From Variovorax sp. CF079 (GTDB taxonomy: Bacteria; Pseudomonadota; Gammaproteobacteria; Burkholderiales; Burkholderiaceae_C), in the NCBI RefSeq assembly GCF_900101545.1, contig NZ_FMZU01000012.1, positions 1-64,000 of the forward strand: 64,000 bases of DNA. The letters are read 5' to 3'. Made by a program: the position numbers and the translations under genes. The notes beneath the pieces were generated by a model. It saw only the letters and a list, made by a program, of their open reading frames with translations. It was not told the origin of the DNA and made no database searches. Position 1 is the first letter of the stretch. Every line of letters starts with the position of its first letter. This document shows, one piece after another, positions 53,040 to 60,975 of the stretch.

Positions 53040-53828
53040 GTGTCCCGTCCCCTGATCGAAATCTCCAACCTGAAAAAGGCCTTTGGACAGAACGTGGTCC
53101 TGAAGGACATCACGCTCACGATCGAGCGCGGCCAAGTCGTCGCGATGATCGGGCCGTCCGGGTCCGGCAAGTCGACGCTTCTGCGCTGCATCAATCTCCT
53201 GTCGGTCCCGAACGGTGGTCGCATCACGGTGGGTGAGCAGACGATCGAGTTCAACGGTGCGCACACGACGCTGCCCAACGAGCGAAAGCTCGCGCGGTTC
53301 AGGGCGTCTACGGGGATGGTGTTCCAGCACTTCAATCTCTTTCCGCACATGACGGCCCTCCAGAACGTCATGGAAGGCCCGGTCACCGTCCTCAAGACGC
53401 CAAAGGCGCAAGCCGAGTCCGAGGCGCGCGCGCTGCTGGCCAAGGTGGGTTTGCTGGACCGAGCGGACTACTACCCGGACAAGCTTTCCGGCGGACAGAA
53501 GCAGCGCGTCGCGATCGCGCGAGCACTCGCCATGAAGCCAACGGTCATGCTGTTCGATGAAGCCACTTCGGCCTTGGATCCGGAACTGGTCGGGGAAGTC
53601 TTGAACGTCATCAAGGCCCTGGCCAAAGAAGGCATGACGATGATCCTGGTGACGCACGAGATTGGCTTCGCGCGAGAGGTCGCCGATCAGGTGATCTTCA
53701 TGCGCGACGGCGTTGTCGCGGAATGCGGCCCGCCGAGCGTTGTGATCGACAACCCGCGGCAGGAATCGACGCGCGCCTTTCTCGGGCGATTCAAGGCGTC
53801 GGAGTCTGCCAACGCTGCGTTGGCATGA
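53040..53828 (+). CDS. Polar amino acid ABC transporter ATP-binding protein (GlnQ/HisP type)
   Basis: Translation starts at GTG 53040, two bases after the permease stop. The 262 residues have Walker [19 protein letters not shown]-loop [20 protein letters not shown], signature [17 protein letters not shown], Walker [21 protein letters not shown] and the switch histidine in [20 protein letters not shown]; the pattern is GlnQ/HisP. It energises import by the permease before it. The stop overlaps the start of the GFA gene by 4 bases. Confidence 0.96.
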   Translation: MSRPLIEISNLKKAFGQNVVLKDITLTIERGQVVAMIGPSGSGKSTLLRCINLLSVPNGGRITVGEQTIEFNGAHTTLPNERKLARFRASTGMVFQHFNLFPHMTALQNVMEGPVTVLKTPKAQAESEARALLAKVGLLDRADYYPDKLSGGQKQRVAIARALAMKPTVMLFDEATSALDPELVGEVLNVIKALAKEGMTMILVTHEIGFAREVADQVIFMRDGVVAECGPPSVVIDNPRQESTRAFLGRFKASESANAALA

Positions 53829-54199
53829 GCGTGGAGGCGCGACTGTCCTGGCACCCTGGACAATGCCACTGCGGTGCGGTCCGCTTCTGTTTTTCTTCGG
53901 ATCTCACCAAGGGTGTGCGCTGCAACTGCAGCTATTGCGTGCGCAAGGCTGCACTGCATCACCGGGTCACGGCGGAGCGCTTCGTTCTGAAGTCGGGAGC
54001 AGACGAGCTGTCCGTGTATCGCTTTGGCACGCTACGCGCCAATCATTACTTCTGTCGGCACTGTGGCATCCACACGCACTGCAACCCGCGCTCGGCGCCT
54101 GAACAGGTGAACGTGAACCTGAATTGCGTCGACGAGGTCGCGACAGCGGGCCGCGCCATCGAGGTTTCAGCGTACGACGGCCGCAGCTGGCTCGCGTGA
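53825..54199 (+). CDS. GFA/CENP-V family zinc-binding protein
   Basis: The ATG at 53825 overlaps the ATPase stop and gives 124 residues. Zinc-binding cysteines are in [20 protein letters not shown] and [10 protein letters not shown], the standard layout of the GFA family (glutathione-dependent formaldehyde-activating-like). Family members bind zinc and sometimes act on S-hydroxymethyl or other small adducts; the role of most is unknown. Being coupled to the lysine-type transporter, it may handle a reactive aldehyde of the pathway, which is inference. Its end overlaps the convergent LysR gene by 33 bases. Confidence 0.88.
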   Translation: MSVEARLSWHPGQCHCGAVRFCFSSDLTKGVRCNCSYCVRKAALHHRVTAERFVLKSGADELSVYRFGTLRANHYFCRHCGIHTHCNPRSAPEQVNVNLNCVDEVATAGRAIEVSAYDGRSWLA

Positions 54200-55114
54200 T
54201 TTCGTCTGGCCGCGCGGCCGCGCCGCGGCGGCCTCGCCAACGAGCCAGTCCCGAAATGCCAGCACAAGGCGATTTTCTGCGCCGGTCTCTGGAACGACGA
54301 CGTAGTAGGCCCGCTGGGTGATCAGCGCCTCACGGAACAGGACGATCAATCGATCCGATGCGAGCTCTTCCTCGACGAGAAACTTGGGTACCAGCGCCAC
54401 CCCGAGTCCATTCGCCGCGGCCTGCGCGAGCATTGCGAATTGCTCGAAGCGCGGGCCGCGCATGGCATGCGGCGCCGCGATCTTGACCTGCTCGAACCAT
54501 TCCGCCCACTGCATGGGCCGCGACGATTGGTGAAGGAGGCACTGACCCGCAAGATCCTCGCGGGTGTGAATGCCGCTGCGGCGCTTGAACTCAGGACTGC
54601 AAACAGGGACGACGCTTTCGCCGAGAAGGTAATCGCAGGAGGCGCCCGGCCAGAAGTCGACGCCGAAGTGGATGGCCGCGTCGAAGGGCTCGCGCGCAAA
54701 GTCGAAGGGTTCCGTTCTTGACGCGAAATTGACCGTGACGCCAGGCTGCAGCGCAGCGAAGCGCCTCATCCGGGGAATGAGCCATCGTGTCCCGAACGTC
54801 GGCAGCACGGCCAGATTGAGAACCTCGCCGATGCCGCCCATGGTCATCACGCGCTGGGTGGCGTTCGACATTGTCTCCAGGCCTGCGCGCAGCTCCGCCG
54901 CATAGACGCGGCCCGCATCCGTCAGCACGATGCGCTGACGCACGCGATGAAAGAGTGCTGTGCCGAGCTGATCCTCCAGCTGCTTGATCTGGCGCGAGAT
55001 CGCACTTTGCGTGAGATGGAGTTCCTGTGCTGCGCGCGAAACGCTTGCATGGCGTGCAGCGCTTTCGAACGCCATGAGCTGCGCCATGGAGGGAAGAAAT
55101 TCTCGTCTGAACAT
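54167..55114 (-). CDS. LysR-family regulator, GcvA type, of the lysine locus
   Basis: The ATG at 55114 gives 315 residues; a TTG nine bases upstream is less likely. The helix-turn-helix is FESAARHASVSRAAQELHLT QSAISRQIKQLE, and GTRWLIPRMRRFAALQPGVT, FDAAIHFGVDFWPGA and ANGLGVALVPKFLVEEELAS are the GcvA-type sensor features. GcvA-like LysR proteins often control amino acid use. It is divergent from hglS across 163 bases, so it probably activates the plus-strand catabolic genes, perhaps also the divergent promoter at 50862-51390. Confidence 0.92.
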   Translation of the reverse strand: MFRREFLPSMAQLMAFESAARHASVSRAAQELHLTQSAISRQIKQLEDQLGTALFHRVRQRIVLTDAGRVYAAELRAGLETMSNATQRVMTMGGIGEVLNLAVLPTFGTRWLIPRMRRFAALQPGVTVNFASRTEPFDFAREPFDAAIHFGVDFWPGASCDYLLGESVVPVCSPEFKRRSGIHTREDLAGQCLLHQSSRPMQWAEWFEQVKIAAPHAMRGPRFEQFAMLAQAAANGLGVALVPKFLVEEELASDRLIVLFREALITQRAYYVVVPETGAENRLVLAFRDWLVGEAAAARPRGQTKSREPAAAVVR

Positions 55115-55277
55115 GATGATCAATGCGCAATAGGTTGAAGGGCTGCCCTATATACGGCGTGCGCGCCTGCTGAGCGAGTTGATTCCATTTTGACATGAAA
55201 TCGTTCCAACATATCGCTATCAATCGCTCGCCCTTTTGACGATAGTTACCCCTCCGAATTCTTCACAGGAACCGCCC
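55115..55277. promoter_or_regulatory. Divergent promoter region between the LysR gene and hglS
   Basis: This AT-richer stretch contains TTTTGACGATAGTTACC at 55234-55250, sharing TGACGATAG with the motif at 51261. CATATCGCTATCAATCG lies just before. AGGA at 55267-55270 is the ribosome site for hglS. A LysR site is expected here but no clear T-N11-A palindrome was fixed. Confidence 0.45.
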
Positions 55278-56666
55278 ATGAAGACGAACGCGTTTGTGGA
55301 ACCCGACGACATCCGTACATTGTTTTCGCGGGCACTGTCCGGCATGTACAAGACCGAGGTGCCTCAGTACGGTGCCCTGCTCGATCTCGTCGCCGATATC
55401 AATGCCGAGGTGCTGCAAGAGAGCAAAGAGCTCGCCGACCGCCTGCGTGTGGCCGGCCAGCTCGATCGCCTGGACGTGGAGCGTCACGGCGCGATTCGTC
55501 TCGGGACCGTCGAGGAGCTCGCGGTCATGCGCCGCTTGTTCGCCGTCATGGGCATGCGAGCGGTCGGCTACTACGACCTTTCGGTGGCCGGCGTTCCGGT
55601 GCACGCGACAGCCTTCCGTCCCGTCGAAGATTCTTCGCTCAAGCGAAACCCTTTCCGGGTGTTCACGTCGCTCTTGCGTCTGGACTTGATCGGCGACGCC
55701 GCACTGCGCGAGCGTGCCGCGAAGATCCTCGTCGGGCGCAGCATCTTCACGCCGCGCTGCCTCGAGCTCATTGACCGCGCGGAGCGCGATGGCGGCCTGT
55801 CCGGCCGGGACACGCAAGAGTTCGTCGCGCAGGCGCTCGAGACCTTTCGCTGGCACAGCGAGGCGACCGTCGACATCGAGACTTATCGGCAGCTGAGAGC
55901 GTCGCATCCGCTCATCGCCGATGTGGTGTGTTTCAAGGGGCCGCATATCAACCATCTGACCCCCCGCGTGCTCGACATCGACCAGGCGCAGGCGGCGATG
56001 CTGGAGAAGGGCATCCGTGCGAAAGACGCGATCGAAGGTCCGCCGAAGCGCAAGTGCCCGATCCTGTTGCGCCAAACGAGCTTTCTCGCCCTGGAAGAGC
56101 CGATCCGCTTCCAGGGAGCCGAAGGCGCTGACGGCACTCACACGGCCCGGTTCGGCGAGATCGAACAGCGCGGTTGCGCGCTCACGCCCAAAGGGCGTGC
56201 GCTCTACGACGATCTATTGAAAGCTTCTTTGGAGGCCGGGCGCGATGCAGGGTCGAGGGCATCGGCTCTGGCGCGAGTCTTCGAAGCCTTCCCGGATGAT
56301 GCACGGGCGCTGCAGCGGGCGGGACTTGCATATTTCCGTTATTCGGTCGACCGACGCAACCTGGTCCGTTCGAGGCCGGTATCGGCGAACGCGAGCGTCG
56401 ACGAGCTTCTGGACCAGAGCCTGGTGCGTGCGGAGCCGCTTGTGTATGAAGACTTCCTCCCTGTCAGCGCCGCAGGCATCTTCCGCTCGAACCTGGGATC
56501 GGAAGGAGCCGCGCGCTACGTCGCCGGCGGCAACCGGGAAGCTTTTGAAACCGCGTTGGGCACGAGCGTCATGAACGAGTTCGCCTTGTACGAGGCCGCG
56601 CAAGCAGCCTCACTCGAAGAGTGCAGGCGCGAACTGGCCAACGTACCGGTCATGGCGTCGAACTGA
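55278..56666 (+). CDS. hglS: 2-oxoadipate dioxygenase/decarboxylase (HglS, DUF1338/YdcJ family)
   Basis: The ATG at 55278 with AGGA upstream gives 462 residues, the usual length of the family. HglS is an iron-dependent enzyme of VOC-like fold which converts 2-oxoadipate to D-2-hydroxyglutarate with oxygen and loss of CO2. Family features include IRTLFSRALSGMYKTEVPQY at the start, MGMRAVGYYDLSVAGVPVHA, NPFRVFTSLLRLDLI, FCWHSEATV-like FRWHSEATVDIETYRQL, and HINHLTPRVLDID. The genes following would use its product (D-2-hydroxyglutarate dehydrogenase) and make its substrate (aminoadipate transaminase). The match to DUF1338 is strong; the reaction rests on characterised relatives. Confidence 0.92.
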   Translation: MKTNAFVEPDDIRTLFSRALSGMYKTEVPQYGALLDLVADINAEVLQESKELADRLRVAGQLDRLDVERHGAIRLGTVEELAVMRRLFAVMGMRAVGYYDLSVAGVPVHATAFRPVEDSSLKRNPFRVFTSLLRLDLIGDAALRERAAKILVGRSIFTPRCLELIDRAERDGGLSGRDTQEFVAQALETFRWHSEATVDIETYRQLRASHPLIADVVCFKGPHINHLTPRVLDIDQAQAAMLEKGIRAKDAIEGPPKRKCPILLRQTSFLALEEPIRFQGAEGADGTHTARFGEIEQRGCALTPKGRALYDDLLKASLEAGRDAGSRASALARVFEAFPDDARALQRAGLAYFRYSVDRRNLVRSRPVSANASVDELLDQSLVRAEPLVYEDFLPVSAAGIFRSNLGSEGAARYVAGGNREAFETALGTSVMNEFALYEAAQAASLEECRRELANVPVMASN

Positions 56667-56671
56667 ACGCC

Positions 56672-58108
56672 ATGAACTCGGAAACCCATCATTCTTCCGT
56701 TGCGGCGCAAGCACCGGACCATGGCCTCATCGACAGGCTGGCCAGCCGATTGGGTGTGCAGGGACTTCTGACGGACGCGGGCGACAAGGCGCCATTTGAG
56801 GCCTCCGCTCGACACGGGCGGGGCATCGCGCGTGCCGTGGTGCGGCCGGCAAGCGCCGAAGAGCTGGCATGGGTGGTCCAGGAACTCGTCGGCGCAGATG
56901 CGTCCTTCGTTGTCCAGGGCGCTGCCACGGGCCTCGTCGGAGCGGCCACGCCGAGCGGCAGCGGCACGCAATGGGTGCTGTCCACACAGCGCTTGCGAGA
57001 CAGATTGGAGATCGACCCGGTCAATCGAAGCGCGGTCGTGGCTGCCGGGTACCGGCTGTCGGACGTCAACCGCGCCGCCGCCGAGCATGGTCTGACCTTT
57101 CCAATCGATCTCGGTGCGGATCCGTCCATTGGCGGGATGGCGGCCACCAACACTGGAGGTTCGAGACTGATCCGCTATGGCGGTGTTCGCGAGAACGTGC
57201 TGGCCATTGCTGGGGTTCTCGCGAATCCGCCGGGCGCACGTGTCGGATCGACGCGCGGATTACGCAAGAACAATACCGGTCTCGATTGGACCCAGCTGAT
57301 GACGGGCACCTTCGGTGCCTTCGGCGTCGTGACTCATGCCACGCTGAAGCTCCATCCTGTTCAGCGGCAAACCGCCGCTGCGCTCGTTGCGGTCGATTCC
57401 GCGGAAGTGGCTATGGAGCTTCTTTGCTCTTTCGAGGATGCGCTCGGCGAGTTCGTGAGCGCGTTCGAAGGTATGTCCGGCAGCGCGTTGACTGCAGCCG
57501 TCGAGCATCTTCCGGGCGTGTCTGCCCCTTTCCCGGTCGCGCCGCCGTATGCCGTCCTGCTGGAGGTGTCGAGCGCGGTATCGAAGGCCTCCGGGCTCGA
57601 CCTGGAGTCGATTCTTATGGGCTGGCTCGAGACGCAGATCGAGCGCCCAGGGATGCTGGACGCCGTGGTGGACAAGCCAGAACGTCTTTGGCGGATCCGC
57701 CATGCCATCAGCGAATCGGTGCAGGCGCTCGGGAAGCTCGTCGCCTTCGACGTGTCCGTCAGTCGCTCGCGCTTTGCCGCATTTCGCGCGCGTTCCGTGG
57801 AGCTGATCGCCGCCGAAGTTGCGTCCGCCCTTGTGTGCGACTTCGGTCACTTGGGCGACGGCGGGGTGCATCTCAACATCGTCGTTGCTCCGGAGACCAG
57901 CGCCGATGCCATTGTTCGGCTGCGCTCGAAGCTGTACCAAGTTGTCGTCGAGGAGTTCGACGGAAGCTTCAGCGCCGAGCATGGAGTCGGCCCCTACAAC
58001 CAGGCTTTCTACCGGTGCTTCACCGATCAGCCGACGCGCGCGCTGGCTGGCGCACTTCATGCCCAGCTCGACCCCCAGGGCCGACTCGGGAACGTTCGGC
58101 TCGATTGA
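56672..58108 (+). CDS. FAD-binding oxidase, probable D-2-hydroxyglutarate dehydrogenase
   Basis: The ATG at 56672, five bases after hglS, gives 478 residues. The PCMH-type FAD domain shows RAVVRPASAEELAWVVQELV, VVQGAATGLVGAATPSGSG and GADPSIGGMAATNTGGSRLIRYG; the C-terminal FAD-oxidase domain shows CDFGHLGDGGVHLNI (metal-binding histidines) and FSAEHGVGPYN. This is the glycolate oxidase/D-2-hydroxyglutarate dehydrogenase/D-lactate dehydrogenase group. Placement right after hglS makes D-2-hydroxyglutarate, oxidised to 2-oxoglutarate, the best substrate. Confidence 0.9.
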   Translation: MNSETHHSSVAAQAPDHGLIDRLASRLGVQGLLTDAGDKAPFEASARHGRGIARAVVRPASAEELAWVVQELVGADASFVVQGAATGLVGAATPSGSGTQWVLSTQRLRDRLEIDPVNRSAVVAAGYRLSDVNRAAAEHGLTFPIDLGADPSIGGMAATNTGGSRLIRYGGVRENVLAIAGVLANPPGARVGSTRGLRKNNTGLDWTQLMTGTFGAFGVVTHATLKLHPVQRQTAAALVAVDSAEVAMELLCSFEDALGEFVSAFEGMSGSALTAAVEHLPGVSAPFPVAPPYAVLLEVSSAVSKASGLDLESILMGWLETQIERPGMLDAVVDKPERLWRIRHAISESVQALGKLVAFDVSVSRSRFAAFRARSVELIAAEVASALVCDFGHLGDGGVHLNIVVAPETSADAIVRLRSKLYQVVVEEFDGSFSAEHGVGPYNQAFYRCFTDQPTRALAGALHAQLDPQGRLGNVRLD

Positions 58109-58117
58109 AGGAAGCAA

Positions 58118-59311
58118 ATGACCCACATCTCATTCGTCAATGATCGCTACGCCAATGCACCGGGGTCCCCCATACGCGAGTTGAAGCGCTTCACGGAACT
58201 GCCTGGGATGATCTCGCTGGCCGGCGGGTACCCAGCGCCCGAACTGATGGATTCCATTGGATTGCAGAAGATCTTCAGCAGCCTGAGCGGACCTGCATTC
58301 GCAAGCGCGCTCGAATACGGCGGCACCGAGGGCGCCATTGCCCTCCGCACGGAACTGGCGCGGCTGTCCAATTCGCGCGGTATCACCGTGGAACCCGGCG
58401 AAGTCCTGACCTTGAGCGGCTCGCAGCAAGGGATCGATTTGCTGGCGCGCACGCTCTTGTCCAAGGACGACACTGTCCTGGTCGAGGCGCCCACGTACCC
58501 GGCCGCGATCTCCGCCTTCCGCTTCGCAGGCGCAGCCATCCATCAGGTCGCCACCGATGACGAGGGACTCGTTCTCGAGGATCTGGAACGGGCGCTGATC
58601 CGGCTGAAGCCCAAGGCCCTCTACACCGTACCCACGTTCGGCAATCCGAGCGGCCGCACCCTCGGCGAAGGCCGACGGCGCGAGCTGCTGAAACTGGCGG
58701 TTCGGCATCGATGCCTCGTGATCGAGGACGACCCCTATGGCGACCTCTGGTTCGACCAGGCTCCTCCGCCCTCCCTCTATTCGATGCGGCATGCGGTCGA
58801 TGGTGCCGAACGCGTAGTGACCTACCTGTCGAGCCTCTCGAAGACGCTTGCGCCGGGCCTGAGGCTCGGCTGGATGCTGGGGCCTGCAGAGCTGCGACGC
58901 GCGTGCGTGCTCGCCAAGCAGACCGACGACATGCACGCGTCGACGCTGACGCAGGCGGCCGCGGCTGCGTACCTGGCCCAGGGCCTCTTCGCCGAGAACC
59001 TGCCCCGGCTGCGCTCCATCTACGGCAAGCGCGCCAAGGCATTGGTGCGAGCTTTGAACCTGCAGTTGGGCGACCGCATCGAGTTCACCGCGCCGGGCGG
59101 CGGCATGTTCGTCTGGGGTCGTGCGCCGGGGGTCGATACGGCTGAATGGCTCAAGGCGGCCATCGAGCGCAGTGTGCTCTTTGTGCCGGGGGCTGCCTTC
59201 TATGCGCAAGAAGCGGACAACGCGACCTTTCGACTTTCGTTCGCCGGCCAAGACGAGGCGGGCATCGCGATCGGGGTGTCGCGCCTTGAAGAGGCGCTGC
59301 GCTTCCTGTAG
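58118..59311 (+). CDS. PLP-dependent aminotransferase, probable 2-aminoadipate transaminase
   Basis: This 397-residue fold-type I aminotransferase has ISLAGGYPAPELMDS, LSGSQQGIDLLARTLLSKDD, VPTFGNPSGRTLGE, EDDPYGDLWFD and the PLP lysine in SSLSKTLAPGLRLGWMLGP. These belong to the MocR/LysN/2-aminoadipate transaminase group, without the regulatory helix-turn-helix of MocR proteins. It would turn 2-aminoadipate into 2-oxoadipate for HglS. It lies 9 bases after the flavoprotein gene. Kynurenine or branched-chain amino acids are possible alternative substrates in this family. Confidence 0.88.
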   Translation: MTHISFVNDRYANAPGSPIRELKRFTELPGMISLAGGYPAPELMDSIGLQKIFSSLSGPAFASALEYGGTEGAIALRTELARLSNSRGITVEPGEVLTLSGSQQGIDLLARTLLSKDDTVLVEAPTYPAAISAFRFAGAAIHQVATDDEGLVLEDLERALIRLKPKALYTVPTFGNPSGRTLGEGRRRELLKLAVRHRCLVIEDDPYGDLWFDQAPPPSLYSMRHAVDGAERVVTYLSSLSKTLAPGLRLGWMLGPAELRRACVLAKQTDDMHASTLTQAAAAAYLAQGLFAENLPRLRSIYGKRAKALVRALNLQLGDRIEFTAPGGGMFVWGRAPGVDTAEWLKAAIERSVLFVPGAAFYAQEADNATFRLSFAGQDEAGIAIGVSRLEEALRFL

Positions 59312-59369
59312 ACCCACGAGCACCTGCTCGGCCGCGCCACAATCGCTGATCTCCGCTGCAAGGCCGCCC

Positions 59370-59831
59370 ATGGACCTACGACTCGATGACCTTGATCGCC
59401 ACCTTCTGACCTTGCTGCAGGCCAATGCCCGCGAGCCAGCGGCCAACCTGGCGCGCAAGCTGAAGATAGCCAGGACCACGGTGGTCGCGCGAATCGCGCG
59501 ACTGGAGCGGGAGGGCGTCGTCTCGGGCTATGGGGTTCGCCTCGGCCAGCGGCTCGAGCAAGCGGCGGTTCGAGCGTTCTGCGGGCTCAGCGTCAACGCC
59601 AAGGCTGCGCCCGCGGTCATCAAGGCGCTCGAGCGTCTGCCCGAGGTGGAGGAGGTCTGGGCGGTGAGCGGCCAGTTCGACTACATGGTCCTTCTCCGGT
59701 GCGAAACGCCTGAACAATTGGACAAGCTGCTCGATCAGCTGGGTCAGATCGACGGCATCAACCAGACACAAACCTCCATCGTGCTCAGTCGAAAGATCGA
59801 TCGTCGCAGCACCGTCTCGAAAAGCGGATAG
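59370..59831 (+). CDS. Lrp/AsnC-family transcription regulator
   Basis: The ATG at 59370 gives 153 residues: an N-terminal helix-turn-helix (LDDLDRHLLTLLQANAREPA, LARKLKIARTTVVARIARLE) and the RAM ligand domain (VEEVWAVSGQFDYMVLLRCE). Lrp-type proteins in amino acid loci usually bind the substrate amino acid and activate its breakdown genes. It is 58 bases after the aminotransferase, so it may be the last regulator of this arm. A second control protein, LysR at 55114, is present in the same cluster. Confidence 0.93.
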   Translation: MDLRLDDLDRHLLTLLQANAREPAANLARKLKIARTTVVARIARLEREGVVSGYGVRLGQRLEQAAVRAFCGLSVNAKAAPAVIKALERLPEVEEVWAVSGQFDYMVLLRCETPEQLDKLLDQLGQIDGINQTQTSIVLSRKIDRRSTVSKSG

Positions 59832-59846
59832 CCATCCCAGCCAGAA

Positions 59847-60527
59847 ATGACCCCCAGCCCTGACAGATTCCTTGGTGTTCTGATGCTCGATACGCGGTTC
59901 CCGCGGCCGCCTGGCGACATCGGCAATCCGGAGACCTTCAGCCGCAACGGCATTCCGGTTCGTTTCCGGGTTGTCGAGGGCGCGTCACCCCGACGGATCG
60001 TGAAGGAGGCAGATCCCGCGTTGCTTCGACCATTCGTCGACGCCGCCTTGCAGCTGGTCGAGGAGGGTGCCGCGATGATCACGACCAGTTGCGGTTTCCT
60101 GGCCGCCTACCAGAACACGCTGGCCGAAGCAGTGCCCGTGCCGGTCTTCACCTCGAGCCTGTTGCATTGCCGGGAGTTCGCGCGTCCCGGTATCGTCACC
60201 TTCGACGCGGCTGCGTTGAACGCAAGCATTCTCAAGGCGGTCGGCGTTCCGGAGGCGACGCCTGTGCAGGGCGTGGAGCCAGGATGCGAGTTCCACCGGC
60301 GCATACTCAACAACGAAGATCGGCTCGATCTTATCGAAGCGCGCAGGAACGTGGTCGACGCCGCACGGCGCCTTGTGAATCTGTTTCCCTCGGTCGAAGA
60401 CATCGTGCTCGAGTGCACCAACATGCCACCCTACCGCGAGGCTGTTGCGCGAGCGACGGGGCGCCACGTGCATGACATCGAAACCTTGGTGGTTGCCCGG
60501 TGGAGGATCTCCACCGCGTCGTCATAG
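59847..60527 (+). CDS. Asp/Glu/hydantoin racemase superfamily protein
   Basis: The 226-residue protein has the two catalytic cysteines of the superfamily in AAMITTSCGFLAAYQ and IVLECTNMPPYREAVA, which act as base and acid on opposite faces of the alpha carbon without a cofactor. It starts 15 bases after the Lrp gene. In a lysine cluster with a D-amino-acid-dehydrogenase-like protein it may interconvert D and L forms of lysine or an intermediate. Arylmalonate decarboxylase and maleate isomerase belong to the same superfamily but have other motifs around the cysteines. Confidence 0.85.
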   Translation: MTPSPDRFLGVLMLDTRFPRPPGDIGNPETFSRNGIPVRFRVVEGASPRRIVKEADPALLRPFVDAALQLVEEGAAMITTSCGFLAAYQNTLAEAVPVPVFTSSLLHCREFARPGIVTFDAAALNASILKAVGVPEATPVQGVEPGCEFHRRILNNEDRLDLIEARRNVVDAARRLVNLFPSVEDIVLECTNMPPYREAVARATGRHVHDIETLVVARWRISTASS

Positions 60528-60580
60528 CAGGTGGGCGAAAAGAGATGTCCTGGACGGGCGACGCACCCGCGCAAGCGCGC

Positions 60581-60865
60581 TCAGGCGTACCGGATGCGCC
60601 GGTTGGAGCGCTTCACCAGGAGTTCGTCGGCAACCTCGACGGCGCGGTGTCCCATGACCGCGACCGGATAGCTGCCGATCATGACGCTGTCGTAGGTGAT
60701 GGTGGCGTAGCTGAATTCGGCGCCCAGCGCAGCCGCTGCGTCCTGCAGGCATTCGGCCACCGAGGGCAGGCCTTCGCGCTCGTAGCGCCGTGTGCCGTCG
60801 CCGATCCCGACATACGAGTTGAAGTCTCTTTCGCCGCGCTTGGTGATTTCAACGGCAGGTTGCAT
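60581..60865 (-). CDS. Hypothetical protein, 94 residues
   Basis: The product MQPAVEITKRGERDFNSYVG... is a soluble alpha/beta-looking protein with VGIGDGTRRYEREGLPSVAE and SYATITYDSVMIGSYPVAVM. No family is recognised. It converges with the racemase gene (53 bases between stops) and codon use looks normal for this genome. It may have its own promoter in the 110 bases before the next gene. Confidence 0.6.
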   Translation of the reverse strand: MQPAVEITKRGERDFNSYVGIGDGTRRYEREGLPSVAECLQDAAAALGAEFSYATITYDSVMIGSYPVAVMGHRAVEVADELLVKRSNRRIRYA

Positions 60866-60975
60866 CGCTTTCTCCCAGAGTTCGCTGCGGCGATTGTGTT
60901 CAGGCCTGTCTGCTGTCGGTAGTGGCCATTGGTATTACCCGGCCGTCCGTCGTAATCAGCCGACGCGCATTCACG

